Origin: Gonium pectorale
Lineage: Eukaryota; Chlorophyta; Chlorophyceae; Chlamydomonadales; Volvocaceae
Assembly (NCBI GenBank): GCA_001584585.1
Contig: LSYV01000014.1
Location: forward strand, 1,506,295 to 1,518,855
Reading direction: 5' to 3'
DNA length: 12,561 nt
Below the pieces are notes generated by a model. That model saw only the letters and a list, made by a program, of their open reading frames with translations, was not told the origin of the DNA and searched no databases. Positions 1-6,000 of the stretch are shown here, one piece after another (positions within the stretch are counted from its first letter, which is position 1; the number at the start of each line of letters is the position of its first letter). The translations under genes were made by a program, and so were the position numbers.

Positions 1-3000
1 TATCCGGAAGTGTTGGTGAGGCCATTCGCACACAACTTGCCGTAGGCGTGCCGTACTCACCGCCGAACACGCCCACCACCGCCACACCTCGGCGCCTTCA
101 GGCGCTGGGTTGGACGGGGGCGGGGATGCGCCTTCTCCCGCGTGCGCCTTCTCCCTCCCGAGAGTCCGCATCTGATGGTGGCGGCGCAACGTGCCCCGGG
201 ACCCGTCCTCTCTTTTCCTTTGCTTTGCTTGGCGCCGGCGCCTTCACGGCGGTCCGGAAGCCGCTGGCCAGTGCCCCCTTGTGCCGTGCGCGCACTGCAT
301 TGCGACTTCTGCGGCTCCCAGCCGTCTTTCCATTGAGCCATGCTGCTTTCGTGTGCAAAGTGCCGCCGGTTGCCGCCGCCTCCGCCCCTCCCTCCCCGCC
401 CGCCCGCCCTTCCAGGCTCCCAGGCCGCCGGCATCCCGCGCTGGTGGGAGCCGCGGCCGCTGCCGCCGCAGCACCGCCGGGCGGCCGCGGCGGCGGCGGC
501 GGCGCTGCTCCGCGGGGAGAGCGTGCACGACCCCTTCGCCGCAGCATCAGCATACACCACCACACACGCGCACAGCCGTGGCGGCGGCGGCGGCAGCGGC
601 AGCGGCGGCGGCGGCGGTGAGGCGCCGGTAGATGCGCTCGGTGCGGCGGCAGGCGGCGGAGCGGATGGCGCCGACGGCGCCGACTGTGGGAGCTCGCGCG
701 CACACTCGGAGGATCTGGACCCGGATCTGTACTTCGTGACGTACCATGACATGGATCCAGAAGTTGACCTCGGCCACGTGGATCTGGATTTCGGCGCCGA
801 CCTTGACCTGCACCGCCCCAGCGTGGGCCACCGCAAGACGGTCAACGCCATCCGGAACGACGGCTGCCACGTCAGCGTCCTGGCGCAGCACTATGCAGTA
901 CTGGTCACGGATGTACGGCGGCCGCTGTACGGACCGTACGAGGACGACGACAGCGCGGGCGGCAAAGGGGCGCGCGAGGACGGCGGCGCGACAAGTCTGG
1001 GCGCCTCGTCTGGAGGGTACGTATTGGCCCCCGCTGGACCTGCCCCCCCCCCCCCATGCATGGTGCGCTCGGCACCTGGCCCTTTAACGCGAGTCGTCTT
1101 ATGTATCGGTATCGGCGGTACGGGGCGACGCTAGCACAAATGAGGCTGCAGGCAAGATCTTGTGCATGGGCGGTAGCGGGCGCAGGGGCACATGTCCAGC
1201 ATCGCGTCGCCGGGCATCCATAGGTGGTTGGAGGTTGGAGGTTGGAGGTTGTGGCCAGGGAAGAAGGTACATCAGAAGCAGGGAAGGCCGCATCTACGGT
1301 CATACACGCCTGAAGGTGCAGTGTACCCAGTAGGGCGTTGCCGGTAGGGCGCCGAGCTCATTGCAGGGCAGGCGGCGTAGACGAGCAGACGGGCCCTCCA
1401 GTCCGAACGCGTGGCTGTGGCTGTGGCTGGCGACACGGACACCCACCGCTTCGCCACCCTCCTCCGCCACTCGCTTGCTTGCACTTCCTGACCCCACCGC
1501 GCAGCCAGGCAGGCTAGCTCCGTGCGCTGTTGCGTGGGCGGCCGGCCGGCGGCTGCAGGGCAGGCTAGCTCCGCTGGCAACCCCGCCGACGTCTCTCGGC
1601 GTCGGGCTCTGAACCGCCCCCTTTGCATCACTGCCCCCTTTTCTCCTTGCACTCGACGTGGCAGGGCGCTGCGGCCAGCCGGGGCGGCTGGCCGGTGGCT
1701 GCGCCGCCTGCGCGCCCCCCGATGGTTCCACTGGGGCAGCGGAGTGATCCCTGCAGGGGGGGAAGGACAAGTAGGTGGCGGAGGGGGAGGAGGCGAAATC
1801 GCACTTGGGGGTTCCCACGCAGCCCCAGCAGACAAACTCCCGCCGCCGCCGGTGCCCCCCGCCGCGCCGCCGCCGGCGCCGCCGGAAGCCGGCGCCGCCG
1901 CCAGCCAGAGCCCCAAAGGCCGGTCCAAGCCCAGCGGCAGCCGAAACAGGCACAGGGCGACCAAGGTTGCGCCTTACATGCCGTACATGCCGTACATGCC
2001 GTACATGCCGTGCAGCTCTGCCGGCGGCGGCAGCAGTGGTGGTGGCGGCGGCGGCGGCAGTGCGTATGAGATCCCGGCGGAGCCTCATGCCGCCGTCGGC
2101 ATCGACTTGAGCCTCGCCACCGCCGCCAGCGGTGACCTCGCCGCGTCGTCTGTTGCCACCGCCGCTGGCGGAGTCGACTCAGTATTCACCGGGCACCGGC
2201 ACTCCGCCCTTGACACCGCGCCGGCACCGATGGTGGGGACATCAGGCCCACAAAGCACAGCGAGCGCCGGCGGCGCTGGCGCCGTTGTGGCAGCCCCGAT
2301 AGCTGGAGCCGCACTCCCCACTGGGGCCGGCGCCGGCACCGGCGGCGGCGGAGGCGGAGGCCGGCACCGCCGCAGTCACTCCGCCGCGGCAGCACCCACC
2401 GCCACTGCGGCAGGCGCGGATCCCCCCCATGACGCTGCTTCACAGGCGCCGTTCCAGCGAAGCAGCCTCCGTCGCTCGTCGCCGTCTGTTCTGCTGCCGC
2501 CTCTGCCACCGCCGCCGCCGCTGTCGCCCCGAGTGCAGCGCGCACTGCTGGTGGCGGCGCTGGCGGCGGCGCAGCAGCGGGCCGCCGCCGCGACGGTGGC
2601 GGCGGCGGGCGCGGCGGCGCCGCCGTTTGGTCGTGGCAACGCCGCAACGGCATCGGCGACGGCTTCTTTGCGTTCAAGCGGTGGCGGAGCTTCTGAGGCC
2701 ACTGTGGGCCTCCAGATGGCGGCTGTCCGTGCGAGGAGCCGAGAGAGGGAGGGGGATGCGGCGCGGCCCCGCCACAAGCGGAGTGCCAGCGAGCAAGGCC
2801 TGGCGGCGGCTGTCATGGCGGCGGCGGCCAAGGCAGCGGCAGCGGCGGCCAAGTCCCTCTCCGCCGCCGGCAATCCGACGTGTTCAGGCGGTGCAATTGG
2901 GGGTGGGGTGGGAGCCGCCGGCGGGTCCGCGGCTGGCCGTAAGCTCAGCGGCGGCGACGGCGGTGGTGGCGGTGACGGCGGCGGCGCTGGTGGCAATGGC

Positions 3001-6000
3001 GGCGGCGGCGGTCGTCGCCTGCCATCCATCACCAGCGGGCCCGAGCCGGCGGCTCTGCCCGCATCGCCGCGGGCGGAGGACGTCATCCCAGAGCGGGCGC
3101 CGGCACCGGCGCCGGCGGAGCCAGTAGCGCAGGCGGCGCAGGCGGCGGCTGCGTGCACATCGCCCGCACCGCAGCTTGCTGTCGCCGACTTGGGCGACGT
3201 CGACGTCGCAGCAGCAGGCAACCGAGACCGGCACAGGGTCGAGAAAGTCAACGACAAGGCCGGCTGCGTTGATGTCGGCGGGGGCGACGACGGCGGCGGT
3301 GGCGGCGGTGACGATGTCGGCGGCGCAGATGGCGACGTTGCCGACGGCGGCGGTGGTTCGCGGAGCCCGGAGCGCCCGACGGCGGCGGAGCGCTGGGCCT
3401 TTGTCCGCGAGGCCGTTACCGCTGGCGCCGTGGCGGCGCTTCCGGGCAGCCCGGGCTACTGCCCTGTCTCCGCCGCCTTCTCGGCGCTCTTCCCGGACGA
3501 CTTTGACCGCGCCGTACCGGTCATCAACCACCGGGAGGTTGACCAGCTGCTGCGACGGTTGGACGAGCAGTTGGCCGAGTACGAGCGGGTGAGAGGCCAG
3601 AGCTTGGGAGCGCACTGCCGGAACGACCCGGCGACGTGGATGGCCTCAGGCAGCGTGCCTTCACATTCCATGTCGCACGCCGTTGCGCCCAATCACTTTT
3701 TTCGCCGACACTGCGTAGCCCGTTATGAGGGCTGCACCATAGCCAGCCACACGCACCCTTACAGCGCCCTGAGGTGCGCCCGCGGCCCTCGTCTCGCAAA
3801 ACAAACGCAACGTCCGCCTGCACAGTCGGGCGCTGTCCACGCCAGCATGTACGAGGCACACACTAAGAGGCACGCGACACGCATGACGGTTACGGTTTGC
3901 CCGTACGTGCCGTACGTGCACGACCGCGCACGACCGTGCCGGCCGACGCACAAAAAACGACAACGCCCGCTCCGCACTCAAGCGGGTGGGGCCGACCCGT
4001 GTGGATGAGGCCCACAGCGACGCCCGCCCGCCCGGCCGCCCACACACACACACTCGGGTGTGCAATCGACTGGGGGGGCACGACGGTGTCGGGTGTGTAT
4101 GGCCGTAGAGTCAGTCCCGCGATGCGTCTTGACAGGGGGGGGGGCGGGCAAGACGGTGTCGTCACATGTCTTGCTCTGTACCCGCCTGCCCTAATGGAAC
4201 GTCGCGCCTTCGGGCGTGTATGGCCGTCGAGGCGGGCTCCCTCTTTCTGTGCAGCTTTCTCTTTTTTTAGCGCTCCCCCGTGTCGCTCCACTGTGTCGTC
4301 CCCGCCTTGGCCACCCGCCGCAGGCGCGTACGCACCTCCGGGTCACGGGCCGGCGGCCCCGGGGCCGAATGCCGCCCCCGCCGGCCGCCTCCGCCGCGGC
4401 GGGGCCGCTGCGGCGGCTGCTGTGGGCGCTGCGGCCCCCGCGGGTGGACCTGCTGCGGCACCACCGGCGCAGGATAGCGGAGCTGCGAGAGGAGGTGCGT
4501 ACGGGTGGTGCGGGTGGGCGGGCGGGCGTAGTGCGTAGCGAGGGTGACGTGGAAAAGAGATATGACAGCGGTCGCGACGCGGCGTTAGGTAGGCAACCTT
4601 GTGCCGCCGCTCTTGCAGCGCAAACGGTAGGCTCTGTGGGATGGGGTGCGTCCTGAGGAGGCGAGCCCACGGGCGTACGCCATTCGTGCCCCCTTCGATC
4701 GCCTGCCTTGCTTCGCCAGCCGCCAGCCGGCCGCTTGTCGCGTGCCCGGGGACCCGGGGGGACGCCACTTGTCGCGTACGCGGGGACACGGGGGAGCATC
4801 GAAGCACATTCACCCCCCACCGCACCCTCCCCCACCCACCCCCGGCCCAACTCCCCGGCAGGTGGCAGAGGCCCGCCGCCGCGCCTTCGCCTGCCCCGCC
4901 GGCACCGGCTCTTTCATCGCGCTGTTCCGCACGCAGCAGGCGGCCGCCATGGCAGCCCAGTGCGCCGTGCACGCGGAGCGGGAGGACGACCAGGACGGCG
5001 GCGACGGGCAGTTCGGCACCTACTTCAAGGCGGGTGCCGGGCGGACGGGGCCGCGCGGGCAGGCGGGGCCGCATGCACACACGGCAGTAAAGCGCCCCTG
5101 CCGTACCGGTCCGGGAAACTGGCCGCAGTCACACCGAGCGGATTGCGGGGGCGATACCGGTCGTTTTACCGCGTCCTCTGGCCTCCTTGTCCCGTCCCGT
5201 TGCTGTCCTCGTGAAGCCTCTGCAGCAGACAGTCGTGAAACCCAGATTGGGTTTGCCGTACACATGATGCGCATTCCCGGAGTCCCGTGCCTTCCAGACG
5301 GCGCCCCTCCCCCATGCTCAAACCCATACCCGCCGACTTTAACCCGACCGACAACGCAGCTCGTGTTCGTGCTCCGTCCTCATCTTCGTCCGCAGGTGCG
5401 CCCCGCGCCCGGCCCCGACGAGGTCAACTGGGCGGCCCTGTGGCTGCGCCCCCGCCAGCGGGCCCTACGCTCCGCCGTCACCCTGCCCCTCACCGCCGCG
5501 CTGCTCCTCCTCATCCCAGTCGGCCTCTTCGCCGGCGGCCTACAGCAACTCAACTTCCTGCTATGCCCCGCCGCCGCTGCCGCCGCTGCTGCGGCGGCCG
5601 GCGACGCTCCCGTGCCGCCGCCGCCGGGGACGGCGGCGGCTAACGGAACCGCCGGCGGAGGCGGCCCTGGCGCTTCCACTGCCGCGGCGGCGGCGGCTGC
5701 CGCCACGGCGGCGGCGGCGGTGTGGCCTTGGTACTGCGCCCAGTCGAGCTTCGGCTCCCGGCTGCTGCAGCGGCTGGTGGTGGGGTGGCTGCCCACGCTG
5801 CTGATCAGCTTGTGGCAGGGGATGGTGCTGCCGGTGGCCAACTGGATGCTCATCCAGGTGCGGTGCGGGGCGGGGAGGGGCGGGGAGTGGGCGGGGAGGG
5901 GTCTGGCGGCCAGCAGGAGGGAGAGGAGCTCGGTATAGGGGCGCTCAGTGGGGCGCTCGGCTGGCGTACGAGCCACCGCCCGCTCGGCAAGCATGCGCGA

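Noticed and set aside
57..851. Overlapping open frames on both strands at the left end
   Set aside because: None resembles a protein family except the plus frame around HYAVLV; the rest is GC-rich shadow.
1043..1055. Run of 13 C, and G runs at 4135-4144 and 12156-12166
   Set aside because: Homopolymers in introns; noted only as likely sequencing-length uncertainty, not as features.
2376..3257. Long minus-strand open frame (293 codons) opposite the large exon
   Set aside because: It is the mirror of GCC/GGC-rich coding sequence; its protein is Ala/Pro/Arg low complexity with no domain, while the plus frame continues into recognised family sequence.
3901..3945. CGTACGTGC and ACGACCG short repeats, considered as CRISPR-like or regulatory
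   Set aside because: Too short and irregular, no spacer pattern, and they lie within an intron of a eukaryotic gene.
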